Shown here in pieces: positions 1 through 8,104 of a DNA stretch of 64,000 nt. The notes below the pieces were generated by a model. That model made no database searches. It was not told the DNA's origin and saw nothing but the letters and a program-made list of their open reading frames with translations. The stretch is from Gaiellasilicea sp963765705. Lineage in GTDB: Bacteria; Actinomycetota; Thermoleophilia; Gaiellales; Gaiellaceae. The DNA lies in assembly GCA_963765705.1 (NCBI GenBank), contig CAVXXJ010000001.1, positions 62,001 to 126,000 of the forward strand, read 5' to 3'. The position numbers were made by a program, and so were the translations under genes. How positions within the stretch are numbered: the stretch's first letter is position 1; each line of letters starts with the position of its first letter.

Positions 1-122
1 CCGTTCCGTCGGTGACCACGATGCTCGCCTTCTGGGGTTTCCAAGCCGCCGCCGAACACCCACACGCCGGCGTCGCTGGCCTCATGGACCACTGCGTGCG
101 AAGCCTCGGCCACGGCGGGCAT
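1..122 (-). CDS. YCII-related domain protein, cut by left window edge
   Basis: This is the start of a gene read leftward off the window. ATG at 122 follows AAGGGAG with a 6-nt spacer. The product starts MPAVAEASHAVV and continues through DAGVWVFGGGLE, typical of the small YCII-related (dimeric alpha-beta barrel) family of unknown function. After GGGLE the frame degenerates. Dropping one A from the AAA run near position 80 restores a sensible continuation (PQKASIVVTDGT), so a one-base insertion is likely. Family assignment rests on pattern recall; only about 40 residues are present. Confidence 0.55.
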   Translation of the reverse strand, partial: MPAVAEASHAVVHEASDAGVWVFGGGLETPEGEHRGHRRN

Positions 123-172
123 GCATGACTCCCTTGTCCCGGCGGCAGGGATCGGCGATCACAGCGTGCCGG

Positions 173-487
173 CTACGCGTCGTGACGACCAAGCAGCCGG
201 TTCAGGAAAGACTGACGTGGAGGCGCGTCCAGTGCGTCCCATGCCTCGCGCGTAATCCCGTCCACGTCTAGCTCGACGCCTTTCTCACGCGCAATCTCTG
301 CGGCCCTCGCGAACGTGATGAAGCCGAGATCCCTGCCCTCATCCTCTGGCGGGTCATCGTCGAGATGGAGGTACGCGTGACCGATCTGGCCGTCATAGGT
401 GCCGTCGCCGTCGTCCTCATGCTTGAAGTACAGCCAGCCCATGCGCCGGACGTTCCCGCAGCCTCGGCACAGAAACCCCTGCAGCAC
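173..487 (-). CDS. hypothetical protein with N-terminal CxxC
   Basis: Roughly 104 residues from GTG 487, which has AAAGGG about 8 nt upstream. It begins with a CRGCGNVRRMGW knuckle and then an acidic stretch (YFKHEDDGDGTYDGQIGHAY) before a helical C-terminus ending in LNRLLGRHDA. A later ATG at 442 is an alternative start that would lose the CxxC pair. I do not recognise the family. The two cysteines could bind a metal, but two ligands alone are weak evidence. The gene diverges from the HIT gene 41 bp away. Confidence 0.5.
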   Translation of the reverse strand: MLQGFLCRGCGNVRRMGWLYFKHEDDGDGTYDGQIGHAYLHLDDDPPEDEGRDLGFITFARAAEIAREKGVELDVDGITREAWDALDAPPRQSFLNRLLGRHDA

Positions 488-528
488 CCATGCACCCTTT
501 CGCGGTCGGCCAGCCGTAGGATCTTGCG

Positions 529-966
529 GTGTTGGAGGGACAAGATTGCGTCTTCTGTGGGATCGTCGCCGGCGAACTCGAGGCCAGCGTCGTTCACGAA
601 GGCGAACGGACGCTGGCGTTCGTGGACATCCAACCGCTGACGCCCGGGCACCTGCTTGTCGTACCTCGTCGGCACGCATCCTCACTCGCCGAGCTCGATC
701 CTCACGATGGCCAAGAGCTCTTCCGCGTGGCGCAACAAGCCGCCGCAGCGTTGCGACAGTCTGGGTTGCGTTGCGAGGGCGTCAACTTCTTCCTTGCCGA
801 TGGTGCTGCAGCCGGACAGGACGTCTTCCACGTGCACCTACATGTCTTTGCACGCTTTCCCGGCGACGGAATCGGGCTTCAGCTCCCGCCCGACTACGCA
901 CTACGAGCGCGGGAAGACCTCGACGCTGCAGCGTCGGCGCTACGGCAAGCTTGGATGCTCGAGTAG
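529..966 (+). CDS. HIT family nucleotide hydrolase/transferase
   Basis: A 145-residue histidine-triad protein from GTG 529. An N-terminal CVFCGI pair (often zinc-binding in the HINT branch) is followed by the HIT fold and the active-site motif HVHLHVF near residue 108. HIT proteins hydrolyse or transfer nucleotide phosphoramidates and related adenylylated compounds; the substrate cannot be read from sequence. Length is normal for the family. There is no operon partner: the next + strand gene starts about 70 bp later and is unrelated. Confidence 0.85.
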   Translation: MLEGQDCVFCGIVAGELEASVVHEGERTLAFVDIQPLTPGHLLVVPRRHASSLAELDPHDGQELFRVAQQAAAALRQSGLRCEGVNFFLADGAAAGQDVFHVHLHVFARFPGDGIGLQLPPDYALRAREDLDAAASALRQAWMLE

Positions 967-1034
967 ACGTCAACTTCGCCCCCGGTCTCGCGTCAAAGAA
1001 CGTGTGAGCGCGACCCATCGGCGAGGTTTGACCG

Positions 1035-1934
1035 CTGTCTGAATCACACTGGGGAGGAACGGGCCTCAAGTGGCCTCTGCTCGGGGTTCTCGGCGCTATC
1101 ACCCTCACGGCGGGGCTCATCGCACTCTTCGCCTGGAGCCCGTGGAAGGAGGCTACTGCCGTCGAATGGGTCGGCACGTACAGGGCGTGGTCCGATGGCT
1201 TCGACGCCTCCCTGCCGACGGGCCTGGTCACGTCGCGGGCTGAGTGCGAGTCGACGTTCGACGACGAGGTGGGAGAGCCGCCGCAGGAGCAGCTTCAGCC
1301 GGTGGCGGCGGCCGCGCGACGCGCGTGTGCGGCATTGAGCCCGGTCGGGTGGCGGAACGGCAAGGCCGGCGTCGTCCGGGCGCTGATCGACGCGCACGAC
1401 GACCTCCTGCCGCCGCGGCGGCGCCGCGACGTCTCCGACATCGCGGTCTCCAGCGTCGGCGTGCGGCCCGACGTCTACTGCTGGCAGGCCGCCGGCTGGG
1501 AGCCGTTCTTCGAGCTGTACGCAATCGTCCGCGGCGGTCAGGAGACATCGCTCAAGGGCATCGCCGACGGCGCGAGGAACCGCATCGACCTCGACCCGGG
1601 CGCATGCGCCTGGCTCAGTTGGTATCTGCGCCGGATGCGCCCGACATCACTGAGCTACGAGAACTTCGAGATCGCGGAGGCCCTCATGGTCCTGACGCAC
1701 CAGGCCGAGCACTTGAAGGCGCCGAACGCCTCCGAGGCCGAGGTCGAGTGCTCTGCCGTCCAGCACGTGCGGCCGCTCGTCCGCGCAGCCGGCTGGGGAG
1801 CGGAGTACGCGACCGAAATGGCACTTCAGGCGTGGGAACTGGGGTACCAGCGGCTGGCGCCGGCGTTCCGCAGCTCCGCATGTCGCGACGGCGGCCCGCT
1901 CGACCGCAACCCACGCTCGAGCGCCTGGCCGTAG
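1035..1934 (+). CDS. hypothetical membrane-anchored protein, start uncertain
   Basis: The open frame encodes an N-terminal hydrophobic segment (LLGVLGAITLTAGLIALFAW) followed by an extracytoplasmic-looking domain of about 270 residues that is rich in Trp and has scattered Cys (ALMVLTHQAEHLK, VECSAVQHVRPLV). The only canonical in-frame start is GTG 1269, which would remove the membrane segment and a well-formed Trp-rich stretch. I therefore extend to CTG 1035, which has GAGG about 9 nt upstream and follows an in-frame stop at 1029. A one-base sequencing shift hiding a normal start is equally possible. Family not recognised. Confidence 0.55.
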   Translation: MSESHWGGTGLKWPLLGVLGAITLTAGLIALFAWSPWKEATAVEWVGTYRAWSDGFDASLPTGLVTSRAECESTFDDEVGEPPQEQLQPVAAAARRACAALSPVGWRNGKAGVVRALIDAHDDLLPPRRRRDVSDIAVSSVGVRPDVYCWQAAGWEPFFELYAIVRGGQETSLKGIADGARNRIDLDPGACAWLSWYLRRMRPTSLSYENFEIAEALMVLTHQAEHLKAPNASEAEVECSAVQHVRPLVRAAGWGAEYATEMALQAWELGYQRLAPAFRSSACRDGGPLDRNPRSSAWP

Positions 1935-1985
1935 TGGCGGCCGACCTCGGCGAAATCGCGCTGGGGTGCCCGCCTAGGATGAGGC

Positions 1986-3191
1986 GTGGCGATCGCTGAA
2001 GTGCAGGCGAAGGGCCTCGAGTATCTGGCTCTGGCGGCGGAGCTTCTGCAGCGCGCTCGCCTGGCGGACGCGGAAGCGGGTTTGTGGGAGGCGGCTGACC
2101 TGCAGTGGTGGTGGCGTACACCGCGCCGCTCGGACACGATCGACCAGCTCTTCTGGATCGACGACGAGGGGCCTGTTGCCGGTGTCGTCCTCACCGACTG
2201 GGGTTCTGCCTGGGGGTGCGATCTGATCGTCGTCCCCGGTGTCAGGACCGTTTCGCTTTCGATTCTCTGGGCGCGCGCGGTCGAGGCGATCGACGCGTTG
2301 GGCATCGACTCGGTCGATGTGCTCGTCGACGACGACGATGCTGAGCTGGTCGACCTGCTGGCCGGCGCCGGCCTTGTGGCCGGCGAACAGGACGGGACCA
2401 CGTGGATGGATGCCGGGGAAAGAGCCGATGTCATCCCTCTGCCGGAGGGATTCGTTCTCGTCGACCGTTCCCTGGGGACGGATAGACCGCACCCTATGCG
2501 ACATCGAAACGGCGAAGAGGTCGAGGCCCGCCTCCGCCAGTGCTCGCTCTACGACCCGGCACTGGACCTCGCCGCCGAGACCGCCGACGGCCAGGTCGGC
2601 GGCTACGCACTCTTCTGGTTCGACCCCGTGACCCGCGTTGGGATGCTGGAGCCGATGAGAGTCGAGGACGAGTTCCAGAGACGCGGCTTGGCCCGTGCCA
2701 TGCTGACTGCGGGTCTCGATCGGCTGGCATCGCGCGGGGCACGCCGCCTGAAGGTCAGCTACGCCACCGACGCGGCGCGTTCGCTCTACGTCGGCGCGGG
2801 CTTCCGCGTGACCTCTACGAGCACGTCGTATAGCTGGAAGAGGCGAGCGGCGAACGGCGTGAGGTGGCTCACGTTCAGGGAAGACTCCCGGACGCCCGCC
2901 GTCGTCAGCGCTTGCGCTTCTTGCGCGCACCCGTGGGCCGGCGAGCGGGCGGCTGCGCTGTGGACAGCTTGCGGCGGGCCGCCCGGTTCGGCGCCTCAGG
3001 TGCGTCGGCCTGCTCGCCGGAAGCCTGCAGATAGGCGCGACGTTCGCCTGGTGTCAGTCGGGCCATGGCCCGCTGCGCGGCCTCGGGTGTCGTTGGCGTG
3101 CCGAACCGCTGGAGCTTGCGGATGGCGCTCGCGAGCTCCGGGTTCTCCCGTTCGAGCGCAGCGTTCGACATCCGCTCGAACAACCCCTTGA
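1986..3191 (+). CDS. GNAT acetyltransferase, tandem domains, probable run-on C-terminus
   Basis: GTG 1986 opens a protein whose first 150 residues look like a degenerate GNAT domain. Residues about 150-285 form a clear GNAT domain with the acetyl-CoA loop QRRGLA and a closing strand GFRVTSTSTSYSW. GNAT enzymes transfer acetyl from acetyl-CoA to an amine; the substrate is unknown. After residue 285 the sequence becomes Arg/Pro/Ala-rich and overlaps 287 bp of the convergent gene at 2905-3330. That tail is unlikely to be real: a +1 shift near 2835 would give a TGA at about 2850. Treat the true end as about 2850. Confidence 0.7.
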   Translation: MAIAEVQAKGLEYLALAAELLQRARLADAEAGLWEAADLQWWWRTPRRSDTIDQLFWIDDEGPVAGVVLTDWGSAWGCDLIVVPGVRTVSLSILWARAVEAIDALGIDSVDVLVDDDDAELVDLLAGAGLVAGEQDGTTWMDAGERADVIPLPEGFVLVDRSLGTDRPHPMRHRNGEEVEARLRQCSLYDPALDLAAETADGQVGGYALFWFDPVTRVGMLEPMRVEDEFQRRGLARAMLTAGLDRLASRGARRLKVSYATDAARSLYVGAGFRVTSTSTSYSWKRRAANGVRWLTFREDSRTPAVVSACASCAHPWAGERAAALWTACGGPPGSAPQVRRPARRKPADRRDVRLVSVGPWPAARPRVSLACRTAGACGWRSRAPGSPVRAQRSTSARTTP

Positions 3192-3330
3192 GGAACGGCA
3201 CTTTCGAGAGTCCGACCACGATGGGACGCAAGTAGCGCCCGCCGGCGACGCGCGCCAGAAGCGCCGTCAAGCCGAACAGCACCAGCAAGGTGCCGAGGAC
3301 GATCACCGGAGTCCAGATGAACCAGTTCAC
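2905..3330 (-). CDS. hypothetical small membrane protein
   Basis: 141 residues. An N-terminal transmembrane helix (residues 5-27, VIVLGTLLVLFGLTALLA) is followed by a basic cytoplasmic region with an ELASAIRKLQRFGTPTTPEA stretch and a Lys/Arg-rich C-terminus (ARKKRKR). The topology and the conserved-looking RFGTPTTPEAAQRAMARLTP helix suggest a real gene rather than a shadow. It is preferred over the overlapping Arg-rich tail of the convergent GNAT frame. Function unknown. Confidence 0.6.
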   Translation of the reverse strand: MNWFIWTPVIVLGTLLVLFGLTALLARVAGGRYLRPIVVGLSKVPFLKGLFERMSNAALERENPELASAIRKLQRFGTPTTPEAAQRAMARLTPGERRAYLQASGEQADAPEAPNRAARRKLSTAQPPARRPTGARKKRKR

Positions 3331-3443
3331 AGCCGGGGCATGGTATTGGACGCGCCACTCTGCGCTGCGAATTCATCTGATGCCTTGCAGATCTATGTAC
3401 ATTGTGCTTCTATGCGTAGTACTTCGATCCATGGAGGGCGGCA
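3331..3443. promoter_or_regulatory. divergent intergenic region, probable padR promoter/operator
   Basis: This is the only base-composition break in the neighbourhood. Positions 3365-3430 are clearly AT-richer than the flanks and contain TTGCAG (3385-3390), ATGTAC (3395-3400) and TATGCG further on. PadR regulators normally repress their own operon, so a control site here is expected. No perfect inverted repeat was found, so neither the -10 box nor the operator is assigned. GGAGGGCGG at 3433-3441 is the ribosome-binding region for GTG 3444. Confidence 0.4.
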
Positions 3444-3803
3444 GTGCGCATCGACAAGGACCTGGTGGCAGCTTCTGCGACGCCGCTCGTGCTCGCGATT
3501 CTGGCTGAGGACGAGAGCTACGGCTACGCCATCCTGAAGCGGGTCCGTGCGCTGTCCGGGGGCGACTTCGAGTGGACCGACGGAATGCTCTACCCGCTGC
3601 TCCATCGCCTGCGTCGGCTCGGGTACGTGACGACGGAGTGGCGAACGCCACCGGAAGGCCGGCGGCGCCAGTACTACATGCTCACCGACGACGGACGTGT
3701 AGCACTCGCAGACCAGCAACGGCAGTGGGTGGCGGTCACGCGGGCGCTGAATGACGTGTGGCCGGGCTCCGGCGGGCTCATGACGGCACTCGGCGAGGCG
3801 TGA
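3444..3803 (+). CDS. PadR family transcriptional regulator
   Basis: 119 residues, the usual size of the short PadR class. The winged-helix signature is complete: LVLAILAEDESYGYAILKRV, then LYPLLHRLRRLGYVTTEW and RRQYYMLTDDG, where the Tyr-rich wing contacts DNA. The GTG start sits behind a strong GGAGG. The stop codon abuts the ATG of the next gene, so the two are translationally coupled. PadR genes paired with a downstream membrane protein usually sense a small molecule or membrane stress and repress the pair; the ligand is unknown. Confidence 0.92.
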   Translation: MRIDKDLVAASATPLVLAILAEDESYGYAILKRVRALSGGDFEWTDGMLYPLLHRLRRLGYVTTEWRTPPEGRRRQYYMLTDDGRVALADQQRQWVAVTRALNDVWPGSGGLMTALGEA

Positions 3804-5147
3804 ATGGAGAGCGTGGAGTCACAGATCGCAGAGTGGCGGGCCTATGTCGCAAGCGCCCCGGGCATCAACGGCCACGACGTCGATGAGCTGGAGGATCATC
3901 TTCGCCACCAGATCGCCGAGCTGAACGCGGCCGGCCTCACGGCCGATGAGGGGTTCCTGATCGCCGTGAAGCGGCTCGGGGACGTCGACGGCCTGTCCCG
4001 GGAGTTCGCGCGCGAGCACAGCGGCCGACTCTGGAAGCAGCTCCTCGTCGGCGGCGACGCCGAGCCGGAGCGAGAGCTCACCGGCTGGGTCGAGACGCTC
4101 GCCTTCGCCGTCGCCGCGGCCGTCGCGATCCAGGTCGCGTGCCTCGCCGCCGGCTTCCCCGACGAGGAACCGAGCTGGCTGTTTCGGAACGCCAGCTCTG
4201 TTCGTGCTGCCGTTCCTCGCGGGCTACTTCGCCCGCCGGCGGCAGCTGGACACCCGGGGCTGGGCTGCTGGCGGCGATCCCGTTCGGGCTCGCCGCGCTC
4301 GTGGTCAACCTCTACCCGTGCGGATGCGGACTCGGGAACGGAGACCCTGGTCGCGCTCCATCTGCCCGTCGTGCTCTGGTTCGCCGTCGCCTACCCGTAC
4401 ATGGGCGGCACGATCCGGTCGCACGAGCGGCGCATGGACTTCGTCCGCTTCACGGGCGAATGGTTCATCTACTACGTGCTGATCGCGCTCGGGGGCGGCG
4501 TGCTGATGGGTTTGACCGCTGCGATCCTCGACCCCACGGGCGTCGACGTCGATCGGATCGCCGCGTGGGTGGTGCCCTCGGGAGCGGCGGGCGCCGTGAT
4601 CGTGGCCGCGTGGCTCGTCGAGTCGAAGCAACGGGTCGTGGAGAACATGGCGCCGGTGCTCACGATGCTCTTCACGCCGCTGTTCGCGGTGATGCTGGCC
4701 GGCGCTGCCGTCGTCTACGCCGTGACCGGGCTCGGCGACGCGTTCGATCGCGAGCTCCTGAGCGTCTTCGACGCCCTGCTGGTGGTCGTCCTCGCGCTCG
4801 TCCTGTACGGGATGTCCGCGCGCGATCCGTCGACGTCGCCGAATTGGATGGACCGCATCCAGTTGGTCGCCGTCGCGAGCGCCCTCGTGCTCGACGTGAT
4901 GGTGCTCGGCTCGATGATCGCCCGGATCGGCGACCTCGGGTTCAGCCCGAACCGAACCGCGGCGCTCGGCCTCAATCTCGTCCTGCTCGTGAACCTGGCC
5001 GGAGCCGCCTGGCTCTCCGCGCGGTTCCTCACGCGACGGAGCAGGCTCCACCGGCTCGAACGCTGGCAGACCACCTACCTACCCGTCTTCGCCCTGTGGG
5101 CCGCCACGGTCGTCGTCGTCCTCCCACTGCTGTTCGGCTTCAGCTGA
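3804..5147 (+). CDS. permease-prefix/multi-pass membrane protein with three internal frameshifts
   Basis: The N-terminus (EWRAYVASAPGINGHDVDELE ... LTADEGFLIAVKRLGDVDGL) is the soluble permease-prefix helical domain that often follows PadR. The C-terminal 270 residues carry six or so transmembrane helices (LIALGGGVLMGLTAAIL, FTPLFAVMLAGAAVV and others). Between about 4190 and 4325 the frame is out of phase: LFVLPFLAGYFARRRQLD lies in the +1 frame, GLLAAIPFGLAALVVNLYP in the +2 frame, and DSGTETLVALHLP back in frame. All three shifts are +1, net zero, so the ORF stays open but encodes a wrong segment of about 45 residues. Sequencing insertions are the simplest explanation; a decayed gene is the alternative. 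Confidence 0.75.
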   Translation: MESVESQIAEWRAYVASAPGINGHDVDELEDHLRHQIAELNAAGLTADEGFLIAVKRLGDVDGLSREFAREHSGRLWKQLLVGGDAEPERELTGWVETLAFAVAAAVAIQVACLAAGFPDEEPSWLFRNASSVRAAVPRGLLRPPAAAGHPGLGCWRRSRSGSPRSWSTSTRADADSGTETLVALHLPVVLWFAVAYPYMGGTIRSHERRMDFVRFTGEWFIYYVLIALGGGVLMGLTAAILDPTGVDVDRIAAWVVPSGAAGAVIVAAWLVESKQRVVENMAPVLTMLFTPLFAVMLAGAAVVYAVTGLGDAFDRELLSVFDALLVVVLALVLYGMSARDPSTSPNWMDRIQLVAVASALVLDVMVLGSMIARIGDLGFSPNRTAALGLNLVLLVNLAGAAWLSARFLTRRSRLHRLERWQTTYLPVFALWAATVVVVLPLLFGFS

Positions 5148-5242
5148 TCGACCAGCGGCGGTCTCCAGCCGCTGCGATCGGCTCGTGCGACTCACGCGGA
5201 TGTGGGACTGGATTCTCCTGCGATTGCGCCGATTACCGGCGC

Positions 5243-7309
5243 ATGGATTCCAGCTCTGCTCTCATCCTGCTTCGCCCCTCTCGGGTGCCGGGGTTGCGCG
5301 GGCGTACGGTTGCAGTGCTGGTCGGGGTCGCCTGGCTGATCGTCTTCGTCGCCGCGACCTGGCTCGCAACTGGGCACGACCTCGCATCGAAACTCGTCAG
5401 TGACGTCCTCTATGTCGTCGGCGTCGGAGCGGCGGCCTCGTTCTCGGTCGTCGCCGCCTTCAAGGCGCAACCGCATCAGCGCGTCTTCTGGCGCTTGCTC
5501 GCGGTCTCGAACGTTCTTTGGCTCGGTGGCGAGGTCGTCTGGAGCGTGCTCGAGCTCGGACTCGGGCGCGAAGCGCCGTTCCCGTCCTTCGCCGACGTGC
5601 TGTACCTGAGCTCCTACACATTGGTGTTGCCGGCGATCCTCCTCGGCTTCTCGCGAACCGTTCGGACCCGGCCGTTGCGGTCGCTGCTCGACACGTCGAT
5701 TGTCGTCGTCGCGATCGCCTACGTGGGCTGGGTTGCGCTGATCCAACCGCAGACGTCCTGGGGTCTCTCCGCGGCGACCGCCACCGGGATTGCGTATCCG
5801 TTGCTGGGTGTGGCGATCCTGATGCTGCTCGCCGGCGTGGCTCTCGCTGTGCGCGCGATCCCGACCTCGTTCGTGCTCGTCGCAGTTGCTTTCCTCGTCT
5901 CCGCGCTGGCGGACAGCGCGTTCACGTACCTCGTCGTGATCCACGAATACGTTCCCGGCTACTGGCTGAACGTCGGCTGGCAGCTCGAAGCGGTGCTGCT
6001 GTGCCTGGCTGCCGCCTCGGCGATTCGTGGCGAGGCTGCGCCACGTGAGGCGCTGCTTCGGCGCGATGTCGGGCTCGGCGTCGTGATTGCCGGAACCGCA
6101 GCAGTTCTCGTGATCGTCGCCCACGAGCTGACCAAAGGCCACCTCACGGTGTTCGGTGCAGCCCTGGGCGGGTTCGCCGTCCTCGCGATCGTGCTCCGGA
6201 TGTACATCACCTCTCGGGAGAAGGAGCAGATCGCACGGCGGCTCGACCGGTCACTGTCCCTGCTACAGGCGACGCTCGAGTCGACTGCGGACGGCATCGT
6301 CGTCGTCGATCGCGCCGGGCGGATCAGCCACTGGAACATGAAGTTCGCCGAGCTATGGCGGATCCCGCACGAGCTGCTCGCAGCGCACGACGACGAACGG
6401 ATCCTCACGTGCATCGACGACCAGATTGCCGACCCAAAGGCGTATCGAGCGAAGCTCGCCGAGTTGGCCGCCGCGCCGACCGCCGACAGCTTCGACGTGG
6501 TCGAGTGCCAGGACGGTCGAGTCTTCGAGCGCTGGTCGCAGCCGCAGCTCCTGGACGGCCGTTACGTCGGTCGTGTCACGAGCTATCGAGACGTCACCGT
6601 GCGGCGACAGCTGGAAGACGATCTCCGCCAGGCACAGAAGATGGAAGCCGTCGGCAGGCTGGCTGGTGGGATCGCTCACGACTTCAACAATCTCCTGACC
6701 GCGATCAGCGGCTACGCGGAGATGATCGAGGAGAGCCCGTCGCGCGCAGACGTCGCCGACGACGCGCACCAGATCCGCCGCGCAGCGGGACGGGCGGCCG
6801 AGCTGACGCATCAGCTGCTCGCGTTCGGCGGCAAGCAGGTTCTGCTCCTACAGCACGTCGACCTGACGTCGGTCGTCGAGCGCGTCCAACCACTGCTCAG
6901 CTCCCTCGTCGGGACACACGTTCGGCTGGAGCTCGACCTTGCACCGGATTCGTTCGTCGAGGTCGATCCGGCGCAGATCGAGCAGGTGCTCGTCAACCTG
7001 ACGCTCAACGCACGCGACAGCATGACCAGCGGCGGAGTCCTGACCATCCGCACCGTTCGCGAGAGCGACACCGGCGTCCGGCTCGAGGTCATCGACACCG
7101 GCGAGGGGATGAGCGAAGCGAACCTCGCGCGCGCGCTCGAGCCCTTCTTCACCACGAAACCGCTCGGTGAAGGGACGGGTCTCGGCCTGCCCACCGTGCT
7201 CGGAATCGTCGAGCAGAGCGGAGGCACGTTCAGCCTGACGAGCCGTCCAGGCGAGGGCACGTGCGCACGCATCGTGTTCCCGGCCGTGGAAGCGCAGGCG
7301 GCGGCGTGA
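5243..7309 (+). CDS. membrane sensor histidine kinase with PAS domain
   Basis: 688 residues from ATG 5243. Eight or nine predicted transmembrane helices (residues about 20-330) form the sensor. A PAS domain follows (LLQATLESTADGIVVVDRAG), then the dimerisation H-box GGIAHDFNNLLTAISGYAE with phospho-accepting His near residue 478, the N-box VLVNLTLNARDSM, and the ATP-binding glycine boxes DTGEGM and GTGLGLPTVLG. The AHDFNNLL form is typical of kinases that pair with stand-alone receivers. The response regulator begins inside the stop codon (GTGA overlap), so the two form a two-component pair. The in-frame sequence upstream to 4139 is a shadow of the previous gene. Confidence 0.9.
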   Translation: MDSSSALILLRPSRVPGLRGRTVAVLVGVAWLIVFVAATWLATGHDLASKLVSDVLYVVGVGAAASFSVVAAFKAQPHQRVFWRLLAVSNVLWLGGEVVWSVLELGLGREAPFPSFADVLYLSSYTLVLPAILLGFSRTVRTRPLRSLLDTSIVVVAIAYVGWVALIQPQTSWGLSAATATGIAYPLLGVAILMLLAGVALAVRAIPTSFVLVAVAFLVSALADSAFTYLVVIHEYVPGYWLNVGWQLEAVLLCLAAASAIRGEAAPREALLRRDVGLGVVIAGTAAVLVIVAHELTKGHLTVFGAALGGFAVLAIVLRMYITSREKEQIARRLDRSLSLLQATLESTADGIVVVDRAGRISHWNMKFAELWRIPHELLAAHDDERILTCIDDQIADPKAYRAKLAELAAAPTADSFDVVECQDGRVFERWSQPQLLDGRYVGRVTSYRDVTVRRQLEDDLRQAQKMEAVGRLAGGIAHDFNNLLTAISGYAEMIEESPSRADVADDAHQIRRAAGRAAELTHQLLAFGGKQVLLLQHVDLTSVVERVQPLLSSLVGTHVRLELDLAPDSFVEVDPAQIEQVLVNLTLNARDSMTSGGVLTIRTVRESDTGVRLEVIDTGEGMSEANLARALEPFFTTKPLGEGTGLGLPTVLGIVEQSGGTFSLTSRPGEGTCARIVFPAVEAQAAA

Positions 7310-7704
7310 CCGACGCTGCGCAGCCCGTGGTGCTGCTCGTCGAGGACGAGGAGCTCGTCCGCGTGATGACGGAGCGCTATCTCGACGCGAAGGGGTTCAC
7401 CGTCCTCGCCGCCGCGACGGGAGCGGACGCGGTTCGCCTCGTCACAGATGCCAGACCGCATGTGGACGTCGTGCTCACCGACGTCGTCATGCCGGAGATG
7501 TCGGGACCGGATCTCGTCCGGCGCCTCGACTCGATGCTCGACCAGCCCGCGGTGATCTTCATGTCGGGCTACACGGCGGACAAGCTGGGGCCGCTCGAGG
7601 GGTCGGCGGAGTTCGTGCCAAAGCCGTTCGCGCTCGATGTCCTTGCGAAAACGCTCGTGCGTGTGGTCGGCGCCCGCCGCGCGGCAACAGCTTCGACTGG
7701 TTGA
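7306..7704 (+). CDS. single-domain response regulator (CheY-like)
   Basis: 132 residues from GTG 7306, overlapping the kinase stop by 4 nt. The receiver fold is complete: acidic pair in LLVEDEELVR, phospho-acceptor Asp in VVLTDVVMPEMSGPDL, conserved Thr/Ser in FMSGYTADK and Lys in FVPKPFALDVLAK. There is no output domain, so it must act by protein contact or pass phosphate onward. It is the obvious partner of the kinase immediately upstream. Confidence 0.92.
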   Translation: MTDAAQPVVLLVEDEELVRVMTERYLDAKGFTVLAAATGADAVRLVTDARPHVDVVLTDVVMPEMSGPDLVRRLDSMLDQPAVIFMSGYTADKLGPLEGSAEFVPKPFALDVLAKTLVRVVGARRAATASTG

Positions 7705-7709
7705 TCGAC

Positions 7710-8078
7710 CTACGTCGCTCGGGTTCGCGGCGCGTAGCGCCGGTGCAGGATCAGCGTGTTCCCATCCGGATCGCGGAAGGCGGCGAAGTGGCAGACGCCC
7801 GAGTCCCATGTCTCCGCGACGAACTCGACGCCCTTCGCCTCCAGCTCTGCGCGTGCCGCCGCGACATCCTGTACGCGTAGCGCGACGCCTGCCTCGTTCG
7901 CGACGAACGGGAGATTGTCGCGCTCGGGCTCCCAGAAGCTGAACGTCACGTTCGGCGTCTCAACTTCGCCTTCGGTGAACTCGCTCCCGGGCAGCCCGAG
8001 AACCTCTCGGTACCACGCCACTGCTCGCGCCGCGTCTCGCGTCGGCACTGAGACAAAGTCGACGAGCTCGACTTGCAT
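7710..8078 (-). CDS. VOC (glyoxalase/bleomycin-resistance fold) protein
   Basis: 122 residues with the vicinal-oxygen-chelate pattern: VELVDFVSVPTRDAARAVAWYREVLGLP opening one beta-alpha-beta-beta-beta unit, and CHFAAFRDPDGNTLILHRRY closing the second. The family includes glyoxalase I, dioxygenases and drug-binding proteins; substrate cannot be assigned. It converges with the response regulator, leaving 5 bp between stops. Start ATG 8078 has AAAGGAG just upstream on the minus strand. Confidence 0.85.
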   Translation of the reverse strand: MQVELVDFVSVPTRDAARAVAWYREVLGLPGSEFTEGEVETPNVTFSFWEPERDNLPFVANEAGVALRVQDVAAARAELEAKGVEFVAETWDSGVCHFAAFRDPDGNTLILHRRYAPRTRAT

Positions 8079-8104
8079 GCGGCTCCTTTCACGGGACTCC
8101 CGCG

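Noticed and set aside
4139..5242. N-terminal extension of the histidine kinase frame back to 4139
   Set aside because: The frame is open but encodes Arg-rich shadow sequence of the membrane protein. Only one short piece (about 4260-4320) is meaningful, and that belongs to the frameshifted membrane gene. The kinase begins at ATG 5243.
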